From Bagarius yarrelli (Eukaryota > Chordata > Actinopteri > Siluriformes > Sisoridae), in contig VCAZ01000003.1 in assembly GCA_005784505.1 (NCBI GenBank), forward strand, positions 2,814,010 to 2,878,009: 64,000 nucleotides of DNA. The letters are read 5' to 3'. The notes beneath the pieces were generated by a model. The model was not told the origin of the DNA. It saw only the letters and a program-made list of their open reading frames with translations, and made no database searches. A program made the position numbers and the translations under genes. How positions within the stretch are numbered: the stretch's first letter is position 1; each line of letters starts with the position of its first letter. Positions 51,582-63,231 of this stretch are shown in pieces.

Positions 51582-51775
51582 ACATTTTATTTACATTTCT
51601 GGCATAAAGCAGACGCTGCGTCTATCTAAAGAGACTTACATTTATACATTTTTAATACAACTAAGTAGTTGAGGATTAAGGGCCTTGCTCAGGGGCCCAG
51701 CAGTGGCAGCTTAGTGCTGTTAGAAACTGAATCCACAATCTTCCTATTAGCAGTCTAACACCTTAACCATTTCCT
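51582..51775 (-). mobile_element. SINE family A
   Basis: The reverse complement reads GGTTAAGGTGTTAGACTGCT, GAAGATTGTGGATTCAGTTT, GGGCCCCTGAGCAAGGCCCT and GCAGCGTCTGCTTTATGCCA. Nearly complete. Confidence 0.72.
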
Positions 51776-51850
51776 TTATAGAGCATTATAGAGTGTATAT
51801 TTTTTTTACATTCCTAGAATTTGACCTACATTTAACTCATTTTATAACTT

Positions 51851-51962
51851 ATAAATAACTTAGAAGTAACTTACATAACTTAACTTATACAATGGTTGAG
51901 GGCATTGCTCAAGGTTCCAGCAATGGCAGACTGGTGGTCTTGGGATTGAACTCACAATCTAT
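51851..51962 (-). mobile_element. SINE fragment, family A
   Basis: The B-box part (GATTGTGAGTTCAATCCCAA) and CTTGAGCAATGCCCTCAACC remain on the - strand. A TTTA repeat (51961-51980) follows. Confidence 0.55.
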
Positions 51963-54954
51963 TTATTTATTTATTTATTTCTACTAGTTAATAGTAAAGA
52001 CATTTTTTCACATGCATAGCACTGGTACCTCAGGGCAGGTTAAACATGAGAAATAGGGCAAGAGGGAAAAAGAAAGATATGGATTATCAAGTGTTTGTAT
52101 TGTTGTGTAAAAGTTGTATTGTTGTGTGAAAGTAGTTGGGGACTTCAGCAAGAGTAGCTATGGCAGCATAACTGAAAGGGACAGCCAGAGGATAACACAG
52201 ACATGAGGGATCTCTGGGATAAGAGCCGGCCCGCCACAACACCGCCAACAACCCTGAGTGAATGGGGAATGACCGCATACAAATATTCCAGTTAACCAAA
52301 CACTTCAAATCCATGATCCCAAATGCATTCTGGGTATGTAAAGCCTGTAATGTCATCCATGTTGCACAAAGTTTTTTTATCTCTCCGGGGAACAGATTTC
52401 ACACAGCTGTTATTTCGGAGAGTGAAGCAGCGATGTAATCCTTTAACGATGCAGTTACTGTGTTACACTTTGCCATAATTCTCACTCCATTTGTCAGGCT
52501 TCAACACTGATGGGGGAAGAAATTAGAAATAAAAATAAATATTGAGAAGCTGGATCTGGTCTATTTTTCCAGTGATATTAATATAGACCTAATTCCACTG
52601 ATCTCAGAGAGACTGAATACTCTGAAAACCTGAACAATTTCTTACTCTGTATAGTAGAGTAGATTGTTTCATTATTTCACTTAGAGATAACAAGCCCCCA
52701 GCCCTTGACCTTGTGTTCTAGACAGCCATCCAGACAAGACCACAGAAACTTTGCTGCATCATGGGACAACTGATTAGGAACACCTGTGGCCATGCATATT
52801 TGCAAGAAAATTTTAGTAAAGGCTCACGTCATGTTTGCTTTCTGTTAAACAGCAATTTTTAGAGGACTGTTTTTTATAAGTCAGACGTTTTTTAATGGTC
52901 AAAAGTATGTTTCTGTGGCAAAGTTTTTACATTCTTTTACACCACCAACAAAGTCTTTATGGAGCTTAATGCGAGCATAGAGATATCGGAAAAAAAGCAT
53001 TCAAGCTCCAGTAAAGTAAATTATAAGTCCAAGATCATAATTTCTACAAACACATTCTAGACAACTTTGCCAACAGTTTAGAAGTTATATCATGTGTCAA
53101 ACCTTTAGCCATATAATGTAATTCAGTGGCTAAAATCTATAACATACTATACCATACACACATCAGCGTACCGTGGGGTTTTAGTCAGAGACTGTAACCT
53201 TTAGTCAAGAACTGTAAAGTACATGCACACATCATGCAGCTAATGCAGCTATATGCTAATAATGTGCATCTTATGGCATTATACGGCGATCGGAGTCTTG
53301 GTGTTTAAGAGATGTCTTAGTAAAGCTCAGCAACAAGATCTTATTTATTTTCTTTCTTATTTCTATTATTTAAGTTATTTCTTTTCGTTAATTTTTAATT
53401 TTATACCTTAGAAATGCCCGACAAACGCTGGGGGTAGCACACCGCTATATCCAGAAGGTTCCACCTCAACAAAACTAATCACAGAAAATTCTGTGGACAT
53501 TAAACTGATAAAAATTATATATCCAAATAATCATGAAATTAATTTTTACACAAATGGTCCTGCTGGCACACCACAGGAGTACAATAAACTCTACTTATAA
53601 AAATGTAGTAAATCATCATGCAAAATAAAGGGGCTACATAGAGCATTGTTTAAAGTGAATTTAAGCTTGGCTTTATTTGTACTAATACTGTAGATAATTT
53701 TTCTGCCTATTAGCATTTGTTTAAGTCTCATCATTGCTAAAACATAACTAACTGAACCTGTGAGTTCACTTTATTCTGTATGCTTAGCTTATTAGGGGCT
53801 GTTCATCATAAAGATTATAAAAATATATAATTATTATTATTATTATTTTATAATTTTAAAGTAGTAACTGAATTAGTATTCACATCTTGCTGTTGTTAAA
53901 TGCAGTCACGATTACCGATACTAAGTGGACGTGATCTTTTTTAAATAAAGCCGTTACAATTTATGAAAAATTTATGCATATGAATGTGCAAAAAAACTTT
54001 TGACCCCTCAGCAAAGAACCATTAAATCCATTACTAAAAAAACTGTAAGATATATGCCATTAAATTCAGACCCAAGTCTTTAATATTCCATACGCTCTCA
54101 GTAACCTGGCCAGTAATGCTATCAACACCTACTTAACAGCCAACACTATTACACCAAAGCAGCACGAAGGCTTAGCAACAAATCACACACATGAGGACAT
54201 TTAGTCGATTCAAAGCTTTAAAAATCACAGCACTATATAAAAACACTGGCACACCGGCCATGACCAAGTACCAGCGGAGGCAGTTATATACTCACCCCTG
54301 TGAAGAGCTTTCCATTCAGCAAACTCCTCCACCAACCAGGAGCTTTTATTCCACACCAGGACTCTGAGACAAATCAACAGCAACTTTACATGTAATATTT
54401 CCTGAGTCATGCTGCTCCTCACATAGTTCTTAATTAGTTTTAGTTGGAAAAACAAATTAGCTGAATATCTTCAGTTTCAGTGCGCTACCTTCGGCAGATT
54501 AAAACGATGTAATTAGCTTCCATTAACGACTTTCACATCACATGACGCACCCTATTGGATAGAATATAATGAGCATTTCCCAGACTTAATTTTTAGATCT
54601 CTAGACGAGAAAACCTTATGTAACCTCTTTACTTGCACACAAAATAAAGCAGTGGGTTTTTTTTTTAAAGAAAGAGGCTCAAATCAGAAGCTTATAAGAG
54701 AAAAAAATTATTTAATTAAACTCTCAGGTGTCACTTACACATGGATGGGTTTTCTTTGGAGTCTGTTTTTTTCTAAAAGTTTCAAGAAAGGAAAAGCTGA
54801 AAAGCTTCAGAAAGTTTTCCTTGCTAATGTTGAATCATACTTGTGTTTTTAGCAACAGTTACTGTAATTAATATTTTATATTTCTCTGTAGCAGATTTAT
54901 GACAATGTCCATTGTTAAAACTGATACACACACACACAAAATAATGTAATTGAT

Positions 54955-55305
54955 AGCTATGGTGACTTAGTAGTTAGCACCGTTGCCTCACAGCAAAAAT
55001 GTCCCAATTCGCTAGGCAGGGGCCTTTCTGTGTGGAGTTTGCATGTTCTCCTAGTGCTTGCGTGGGTTTCCTCCGGGTTTTCCGGTTTCCTCCTACAGCC
55101 AAAAAACATGTATGTTAGATTGATTAGTGATTCTAAATTGCCCATAGGAGTGAGTGTGTGAGTGGTTGTCTGTCTCTGATGGGCTGGTGACCTGTCCAGG
55201 ATGTACCTGTGCCTTTCGCCCAATGACAGCTGGGATAGACTCCAGCTGTAAACCTGATTAGAAATAAGTGGGTATAGCCAATGGATAAATGGATGGTAAA
55301 CTCTG
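54955..55305 (+). mobile_element. V-SINE of DANA/Mermaid type
   Basis: The same family as 19590-19939, in + orientation: a tRNA-like head (GCTATGGTGACTTAGTAGTT), GTGTGGAGTTTGCATGTTCT, GCGTGGGTTTCCTCCGGGTT and TCCGGTTTCCTCCTACAG, then ATTGCCCATAGGAGTGAG and a tail with ATAAATGGATGG units. The CCAATTCGC stretch in the head replaces the usual B-box GGTTCGA, so this copy is diverged and probably inactive. A clear target-site duplication was not found. Confidence 0.82.
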
Positions 55306-56404
55306 CAGCATTGTAGGCAAAGCGATAGCAATTAAATGAAGATTAAGGTTCGATGTTGTAATTTACACAGACACACACAAACCCAGATCAGTGCCACAAA
55401 AAATATTTCATAATCGAATAATTACTTATATGCAGAAAAACCATGGATTTCCTGAGATAGATGTTGGCTGCTTGCACATGTAATATAACCAGTATTACAC
55501 AATTCCTGACCTTTTGGAATATCATACATTTTTTTTAGCTCGTTATCCCCACACTAAGCTTAATTACACTACTTTCCAGCTGTAGGTAAAGACATTGTGG
55601 TTTATAAGCCACATAGTGTGCAATAGTATTATATAACCAGCAGCTGTTATCTGTCACGAATGTCTTCTTAAAATTTGTGTTCTGTAATGAAATAAAGATG
55701 ATTACAGGGTCACGACTTTTTTTTTTTTTAACCTGCTTATTAACAACATTAACTGCCAGCATAAAATGATTTAAATATGAACAAAGAAACTTGCTCCAAA
55801 AGACCAACTTTGGAAAAAAAAATAGCAACAGCCTAAAACAAAGCAGACATGGCAAAACAGTCTTTCAGCCATCATGGAGACTCGGAGCATTGTAGAGGTA
55901 TGACCTAATCCACAGCTCATTAGATCAACATCCAGAATGTCAAGTGCTTGGAATAGGGAGGAATTAAAAAAAAGCTTTTTAAGACGGAGAGAATTCTTTA
56001 ACCATCATGGCATAGGATATGACGCACATTTCCAATGCAATGTAATTATTTGTCTTGATTATTATTGTCTGTTTTCCTGCAGATTGTTTCATATAGTGTT
56101 GCTGTATTTACAATTTTTGCTTCTAATAAAAAAAGACATTCTTTAATGTGAAATTCGTCCTGAAGAATTTATAAGTAATTAAATAAACAACTTCATCTTT
56201 AGTCAATTCTCTATCCTGGTTAGAACTGCGAAGGACATTCCAATAAATGTTGGCGAGGTATTACATTTATTCATTTGGTAGCCAGGATGTAAAGGAAGCT
56301 TTGAGGTTTTTGAGTCATACCAAAGGAACCAGCAGATTTAAACTGAACACCTCCTGATCATTAGGGTCTAATTCTAACCACACACACTGGTTAGCTTAAC
56401 TCAA

Positions 56405-56700
56405 CAGTATGATGGGATTGTGGGTGAGGTTACTGAATTCATGACAAAACCTATTCTTATTGTTGTGCTTTCTGCCATTTCTAATATTCTCTTATATAAA
56501 ACATGTCTACTTTATTACTTTTGTGTTTCATCATGTAATTAATCATGTTTTTAGGGTCGTCTAATGGAAATCTTGACTTTTTTGTCAACAATAAAACTTA
56601 AATTCAACTGTTTTGGTAAGACAATCAACATTTTGTAAATTGAAAATTGACTTGGAATTAAACCTGCAGTGACGTCAGCAGTAGTTTATAATCATGTACA
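56405..56700 (+). repeat. Duplicated block, copy 1
   Basis: It matches 58452-58755 in the same orientation: GGGATTGTGGGTGAGGTTAC, TAGGGTCGTCTAAT and GACTTGGAATTAAACCTGCA occur in both in order. No coding frame or terminal repeats were seen. Confidence 0.8.
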
Positions 56701-56751
56701 ACATGAAAGAATTGTCATTATAAAAGATTGTGATTGCCTTTATTTTTAAAG

Positions 56752-56885
56752 GTATTTTTTGCCTTTAATGATAAGAGAGAGGGATGAAATGGGGGAGATA
56801 GTGAGAGGGGTGGGGCCGAGAAGGACCCAAGCCTAGAAGCAAACCCGGGTCTCCAGAGCACAACAATATGCGCATGGCCTGTGAT
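56752..56885 (-). mobile_element. tRNA-like repeat, third type
   Basis: The sequence from TTTTTTGCCTTTAATGATAA to CCCGGGTCTCCAGAGCACAA resembles 61140-61266 in the same orientation, with AGATGAAATGGGGGA-like and GGGTT-like landmarks. It looks tRNA-derived when read on the - strand. Confidence 0.5.
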
Positions 56886-57849
56886 TGTCTTTTTAAACCT
56901 GCATTTTTATCAAGCAGTCCATATTTCTAGACTCTTATTCTTAAACAACATTTTTTGGATGTAAGGAGCTGAAACTAGAGTTTAATTCACTGCTTTGAAC
57001 GTCAACACTTGAAATGTTGCTGTTGACACACATTTATCTAAAGTGCTCTTCTCTCACTTCCTGTGGAATAAAGCCTGATGTTTGTGGAGAAGCCGGGCGT
57101 TTATGCAGCCATGTATGCAAGGAGATGCAGCTTTGGCAACCCCCGGCATAGCAAAGCATCTCAGCTGCAAATCTACATGAGGCTAATCCTTTAATCCGCT
57201 GCAGTGCCAGCAGCCCATAATGATATAGAGCAATTGCTCTCTTTCTCTCTATTTCTCTCTCTTCCTCCCTTGTTAATTTTTGTTTTGATTACCTCATCCT
57301 GGTATTAAATTCATTAGTAGGAGTTTTTCTGGTTTAGTTTATGCTCTCAGCTATGGATTAAAGCCTTCATCAAGGTTGCAATAAAATTTCATCTAGTTTT
57401 ATATACTAGCAAATTATAAGAATATAAAAATAACAAGAAATGCCGCATAAAAGTGTGTGTTTGCTATAAGCAGAAAAAAAGTCTGGTTAAAGGTCTATAG
57501 AAAAAAAAAAATCTTTATTTCAAATGAACTTTCCTGACGCAGATGCCAAAATGTTTTTTAACTCAATGTGAAACTGCACTTTATTTGCACAATTTACCTA
57601 CAAAAAACATATATTTGATCAAACTGTAACCCTAACCCTGTAGAAAGTCTGGTAATAACCAGTATGCTTTTATATAGTTGCCAAAATGTATTCAATATAC
57701 TGTAGAGACACTGAGTAGAAAACCAGAAATAATCAAAATGAATAAATAAAAAAAAAAAATCTCCTGAACTCCCATAGCATCCTACCAAATTTCACACTAA
57801 ATGTATTACATTTAGGCAATACATGTAATTTTTCAAATGAATCAGTTTA

Positions 57850-57854
<5 letters not shown>

Positions 57855-57886
<32 letters not shown>
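57855..57886. repeat. AT microsatellite
   Basis: (AT)16, uninterrupted. Confidence 0.85.
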
Positions 57887-57888
<2 letters not shown>

Positions 57889-58017
57889 AATTTTATTAAT
57901 TTAATTTCTTTATTTTCACTTACACCTTTCTACATTTATTCTTTTTACTTGTCAGTTGGAGAAAGCATTTCACTGCATGTTGTACTACATATGATTATGT
58001 ATGTGACAAATTAAATT

Positions 58018-58180
58018 CGGAGTGGTAGCCACTGGTTAATGTGTAGGCCTGCTGATCGGAAGATCATAGGTTTAATTCCCAGTACCACCAAGCTGCCTTA
58101 GCTGCTTCAACCACTCATTCGGATAAAACTCTGAATAAAGACATTCGGCACAGGCCAGAAATAAAATGTAATGTAATCTC
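58018..58180 (+). mobile_element. SINE family A, diverged
   Basis: GGAGTGGTAGCCACTGGTTA, GAAGATCATAGGTTTAATTC, CCACCAAGCTGCC and ACTCTGAATAAAGACATTCG. Confidence 0.62.
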
Positions 58181-58451
58181 AGCATGATAGAACATCTTAC
58201 ATCTCGGTGTAAAAGAACAAGTAATTAAAGTGTGTTAAATGCTCAGGGTTTTTATTTTTTTATTTTTTTATTTGTTAATGATTGTTATTATGTAAGATAA
58301 TTTGTTCATGGTTTAAATATATTGCCATACGTGGATTCTTAAGGAGTTTAGATTTCATCTTTATATAATTAAGATGTGATGCTTTTTTTTTATTTGGAAA
58401 CTTTTTTGGATTCTAACCGCTTACTTTTACCGCTGCACATTATTCACTCAC

Positions 58452-58755
58452 CAGTATGGATGGGATTGTGGGTGAGGTTACTGAATTCCTGACAAACCCT
58501 ATTCCTATTGTTGTCCCTTCTGCCATTTTCTAATGTGCTTTGATATTAAAACAGTTCCACTCTATTACTTTTGTGCTTCAATCTGTAATTATCCACGTTT
58601 ATAGGGTCGTCTAATAGAAATCATGACTTAAACTATAAATTAAACCGATTATTTTTTTGGACATAAGACAGCCAACATTTCGTAATATGGAAATTGACTT
58701 GGAATTAAACCTGCAGTAATAAAAGCATTATTAATGATTTATGGTCATTATGTAG
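58452..58755 (+). repeat. Duplicated block, copy 2
   Basis: The partner of 56405-56700, with many substitutions and small indels; the spacing is about 2.05 kb. A family-A SINE lies at 58018, between the copies. Confidence 0.8.
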
Positions 58756-58825
58756 CTCTGTAGTTCCAATTGTCATAATTTGGTTATGGTTTCAAAATTA
58801 ATAGTATACTTGGTTTCTTAAGGAG

Positions 58826-58968
58826 TTTGGGAAGGCTCATGGTTAAGGTGTTGGACCACCAACCTGAAAATTGTGGGTTTAATTACCAGCTCCACCAAAC
58901 TACCACTGTTGGCCTGCAATTACTCATTCTCTCTGGATACGGGTGTCTGCCAAATGCTGTTAATGTTT
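58826..58968 (+). mobile_element. SINE family A, with internal deletion
   Basis: GGCTCATGGTTAAGGTGTTG, TTGTGGGTTTAATTACCAGC, and then CTCTCTGGATACGGGTGTCT with a short tail; the TGTATAAATGAGATAAATG stretch is missing. Confidence 0.65.
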
Positions 58969-59385
58969 AGATTCTACTTTTAAATAATTAAAAGAAAGAA
59001 AGAAGTAGAGAAGTAATAGTTACGGAAACGAGGACCATAGGGATATAAATTAAGTAAAAGTTAACTAGGAATAGGTTAGAGCTTAAGACATGATTTACGC
59101 AAGCATCTTATACAGCTATACACTTAACAGGTTTAGTCCTCAAACTGCTTTTGCCTTAGGATCTAATAGTGCTCATCGAATTATCATGAAGATTCAGGTT
59201 CCTTATTAAACATTTGATACTGATGCGCTTAAACTCTAGTAAAAACCTGTTTAACTCATCACTGCAGTCATTCGTGCTCATTCTGGCAAAAGTGGGCCAC
59301 CAGTTTAAAAGGTTCTGTCACTTTTTTCAACTACAGTGATTTTTCCAATCCTCTGAAGCCTTTTGAAGTGAAAGGTAAACACACT

Positions 59386-59391
59386 TTTATT
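59386..59391 (-). promoter_or_regulatory. Polyadenylation hexamer AATAAA on - strand
   Basis: TTTATT on the + strand reads AATAAA on the - strand, about 265 bases after the TGA of the candidate spliced ORF. In AT-rich DNA the hexamer is frequent by chance, so it supports the ORF only weakly. Confidence 0.3.
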
Positions 59392-59655
59392 TTAACACCA
59401 AACATTAGAACGCTATTGTGTGTTAAGCCTTGAGGAGAATGCAACTCAACACAACATCAGCACACAAGAGATAAAAGCTTACACAGCACTGAGGGACGTC
59501 CTCAATACACACCTGAAAACATCAAATATGAGGAAGACTGAGAAAAAAACTTTCCCCCAAATCAGGTCATGTGTATTGCGGAAAAAAAATGATGGAAGCA
59601 ATCCCAGGATGAGCGATGGAGGGCTCAAAGAATGAGAACATGGAATCTATGACCC

Positions 59656-59917
59656 TCATGCTCTCTTTGTCTGGAGTGCCCAAGGCTTTGCAGCTGCTGG
59701 ATAGGGAACCACAGTGATTGGCACATGCTGCTCTTTGGCTTGGTCCTGGAAGGCAACATGAAAAGAGGGATGTAGTAAGGTAGACGTGTGGGGAGATTGA
59801 CCCTAATCCCAGCTCAATCTCACCAGAGAGCTCCAGTAGCAGTCGGCTTCTTACCTCTGCAGCCTGTTTTAAATCGTTATTGATCAGAGGTTTGGGTGAC
59901 CCATTAAGGCTACACAT
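59656..59917 (-). CDS. Candidate two-exon small ORF of unknown function, convergent to pard3
   Basis: On the - strand, ATG at 59917-59915 opens 21 codons (start MCSLNGSPKPLINNDLKQAA) ending GAG at 59855. A GTAAGA donor follows immediately. After 109 bases, a pyrimidine-rich CATGTTGCCTTCCAG acceptor leads to 59745, where DQAKEQHVPITVVPYPAAAK and nine more residues run to TGA at 59658-59656. Both splice edges are phase 0, and 109 bases is a usual teleost short-intron size. AATAAA lies on the same strand at 59391-59386. An in-frame TGA just upstream of the ATG means either a true start or an upstream exon border. Read without splicing, the frame also stays open to 59567. I do not recognise the 50-residue product. 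It could be the 3' end of a longer gene, a small ORF in a noncoding RNA, or chance. Confidence 0.3.
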
Positions 59918-60477
59918 TTGTCAGACATGTTGTGATGTGTTTGATCCTTCCATTATTGTTTTTCTGAGGCATAATCAATCATTTAAGTTGCACTATACAA
60001 CTCATAAATCTTAGGCGTGAGCAACATAATTTATTGTAGATACTGGAGTGGATGATATTCATGGAAACCGTGAACTCAATATTATACTAGGTTGTTATTT
60101 TTTACTTGTTTGTATCAAATTTTAATTTAAGGGGGCCTTAAAACATCTTCAAAATAATTAGCCAGTTAAACTGTCAAGCCAGCATGCAGTCCTATGATTT
60201 CCATCCTTGTACTGGCTCAAGAAACGAGTCCTCGTTATCTCCTTGTTGGTCTTCTAAAATCAATAAATAAATGACTGGAGCTAAAATCACTGTCAGGTGA
60301 CAAATGAGCTTTCCTCGTTTCTCTTTTTCTGCTGTGACCAATCAATAGCAGTGTTCAAAGAAGAAGCCATGTAAACCAACATAATGAACAGCTGCACTGG
60401 CAACTGGAATTGTTGTAATATAGCTTGAATTGCTGTGTGTCATCCCTGTAAGTGTATTTGTATGGCTTTTCCCTTTA

Positions 60478-61475
60478 CCCAGGGCCGGCCCTTCTATAAG
60501 GTGGAATAGGCAAATGCTAGGGGAGGCACCCACCCACAGGGGCACCCAAATAAATGAATTTAATATTATTGTTATTGAACCATTTTCACTAATACTAATA
60601 ATAAGTATTGAAATATTATAAAAAAAATATACAAAAATAATTACATTGCAATTATACTGGTCTGACACGTCAATCTTCCCCTCCCCTCCGCACTCGGACT
60701 TACCTGATAGTGACAGATGAATAGACTCACCATTCCCAACTCGAAAAATTAGCATTACAACCTGTCAAAGCTGCTAACAATGTTAAAAAGACAGAAGCCC
60801 ACTGGAAAAAAGAGAAACGAAAAGGAATAAAAACGTATAAAGACAGTTAAATAACTACACAGTAGTTGTTAGCAGTGTTAATGTTTACTTATTTGAAATA
60901 GCTAGTTAACTATAATGTAAGCTTTAACCAATGTACTGTTCATCTACAACCTATACTACACTCAGGATGTAATTTTTTCTAAAATGTGATACACATATTT
61001 ATGCACAATTTGCTTAAAACATGACAGTATGTGCTTAAAAATATGTCGAGTTATAATAATACTAAAACAAATACAAGAAAGTTGTAATATGGTTGCAATA
61101 ATCTTATTCATTTATCTTTTTTTAACATATATTTTGAAGAAATTTTGCCTTTATTGATAGGACGATAGGACAGATGAAATGGGGGACGCAGAGAAAGAAA
61201 AAGGGGATGGGACAGGAAAGAATCCGAGCCGGAATCAAAGCCGGCTCGCCGGTGCACAACAGAGCCTGTTTATAGTTTTTTTAATGTGTTCTTTCATATT
61301 ATATTTATTTTTGTATTTATATTTTATTGTCTGTGTGTGTGTGGTGTGTGTGTGTGTATGTTCTTTCTCACATAAAGAAAATCCAATTCTGCAGTTTCTG
61401 TGTGATTGTGTCTTGCTGTGATGCAAGTGGCTGCCTAGGGCAGTAAAATGTTCAGGGCTGGACATGCCTTTGCCT
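60478..61475. mobile_element. Possible DNA-transposon relic
   Basis: It starts near CAGGGCCGGCCCTTCTATAA, a terminus style common in fish hAT-like elements. Sequence with GCCTAGGGCAGTAAAATG and GGGCTGGACATGCC lies about 950 bases on. I could not align the two ends as clean inverted repeats, so the right border is approximate. Confidence 0.35.
61140..61266 (-). mobile_element. tRNA-like repeat, third type, second copy
   Basis: ATTTTGCCTTTATTGATAGG, GATGAAATGGGGGACGCAGA, GGAATCAAAGCCGGCTCGCC. It lies inside the possible DNA-transposon relic at 60478-61475. Confidence 0.5.
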
Positions 61476-62635
61476 ATTTATTCCACAGAGTTCCATCATT
61501 TCCAGGTGCAAGAGGAGACAATTTCAAACTAACTAGCTAAATAAACATAGACATAATGTGCTGTTCTATTGGCAGCTAGAATGCTTGTTAAATAGTTTGG
61601 ATTTGTTGTTCTACACATTTCCAAGCCAACTGTGATATACGGTATAATGATCTGGCCAGGTGTCATCGATATAAGGTGCCTAAAAAAACTTTAACTGGAT
61701 TTCTTTATTAATTTATCATGTGTTGTGTCCTTCAGACAGTAAGTAAGGACAAAAAAATGTAGATCAGTAAACAGACAAAAACCTAAACTACCACTTCACC
61801 ATTACATACTGTACATCTACAGCATCTAAAACACTGCTGCATCTGATTCAACCTCTTTTTAATCTCACACTCTCTTTTTACATCTTGGGTAATTTTAACT
61901 TCTCTGCTAATCCCAGCAATTTAATGTTCAATTGGCTGATTTTTTTTTTTTTGTAGGCTGTTTTTTCAGACATTTTCTGCTGTAAACGACGATGGGAGAC
62001 GTTACACCCTGTGATTATCAAAATCATGAAACCTTTCTCTGAGTTCATCAACGTCTCCATTACTGCTGAAACGAAAATAATGGTACGTTTTGATGAAAGG
62101 AAATGTTGTTATTCATATCTAAAATGAATCTTTGATTTCAGGTTGCTACGCAGGACACCATCTTGTTTGCTGATATTTTCTTTGGCATGAAAATGGTACA
62201 TGATTGCTTTAGGAACCAGGAGATATGAGAGAGTAGCAACAAGAGAGTAATTTTGTGTCATTTGTCATGGTCTATCTTGTGTAATAATCTAGTCAACGTT
62301 GGATGTTTGACGTTTGATAATTTGAGTGTCAGAGTTATCAGTGCTTGTAGTCTGCTATTTTTAAAAAAGAGAATGGTTTACTTTTAAATGCCTGAAGCAG
62401 AGATTTGGTTTGAGATTTTCTATTGAACTGAACTCATTGACATTCAGATCACTGAAAGCGAGATACTAAAACTTCAATCTACAAAGTACACATAGACTTT
62501 GTCTTTAAAAGTTTTGATCAGTTGTTTTTTTTTCTGACTTGTGTAAACGGGAGCGCTCACTGATAAACACTGTATAAAAAAGTTAGACCATGAAAGCACA
62601 AGCATTAAAACTAATTGGCGAATCATTTTATTTAC

Positions 62636-62835
62636 AGGGAAGTGGTGGCTCAACCAATTAGGTCTCTAGATTGTTGACCTGGGGTCAGGCCTGATCTACC
62701 ACTATTGGGCCCTTAAGCAAGAATTTAATTCTCTCTGCTCCAGGTTTGCTATATCATGTTTGACCCTTCACTCTGACACCAATGTCCTAATCTGGAATAT
62801 GTTGTGCTGCAATGCATGTGTGACATAAACAAAAG
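62636..62835 (+). mobile_element. SINE family B
   Basis: GGGAAGTGGTGGCTCAACCA, CTACCACTATTGGGCCCTTA, CTCTCTGCTCCAGG, CACTCTGACACCAATGTCCT and GTTGTGCTGC. The order follows the copy at 35632. Confidence 0.68.
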
Positions 62836-62895
62836 CTTTAGCTTTTTATATTTTGAAAAGACAATTACATAAATCGAATAAATAGTTGGGATAGA

Positions 62896-63070
62896 TGGGA
62901 AGCGGTATAGGAATTTGTAGGACTGCTAATTGGAGGATCAGTGTTTGATTTCAGCACCAATTTACCCTAGCTGGACCTTGAGCAAGATCCTTAACGCACA
63001 ATTGCTCAGTTTTATAAAGTTGCTCTATATATAAGCGTCTGCCAAATGCTATAAATGTAAATGTAAATGC
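62896..63070 (+). mobile_element. SINE family A
   Basis: GACTGCTAATTGGAGGATCA, CTTGAGCAAGATCCTTAACG, TTGCTCTATATATAAGCGTC, TGCCAAATGC and a TAAATG tail. Confidence 0.68.
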
Positions 63071-63185
63071 AGATGGTTCAGGTTCAAGAAAAAAAAAATG
63101 CATAGATGTGGATAGCAAGTTAAGATTTAATTATGTTACTATGCCATTAAACATCAGTGAATTACAATCTAATATAGTGGAATAT

Positions 63186-63189
<4 letters not shown>

Positions 63190-63231
<42 letters not shown>
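63190..63231. repeat. TA run passing into TG
   Basis: (TA)n followed by (TG)n near the right edge. Confidence 0.85.

Noticed and set aside
52087..52356. An 89-residue open frame on the - strand
   Set aside because: The GC-richer sequence here (GGCCCGCCACAACACCGCCA) looks like part of an interspersed repeat rather than a gene; no motif found.
57620..57640. Telomere-like AACCCTAACCCT
   Set aside because: Only two units; expected by chance in this amount of DNA.
60170..60265. A possible - strand exon starting after ATTGATTTTAG at about 60256
   Set aside because: The frame is open for about 30 codons, but no donor was found at its end; likely chance in AT-rich sequence.
60342..60755. A 137-residue open frame on the - strand
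   Set aside because: It lies across the edge of a possible DNA-transposon relic and shows no recognisable domain.
62008..62065. A possible - strand exon (NGDVDELRERFHDFDNHR) upstream of the spliced ORF
   Set aside because: The acceptor is fair but the donor (GTGTAA) is weak, and I could not link it in phase to the candidate at 59855 with confidence.
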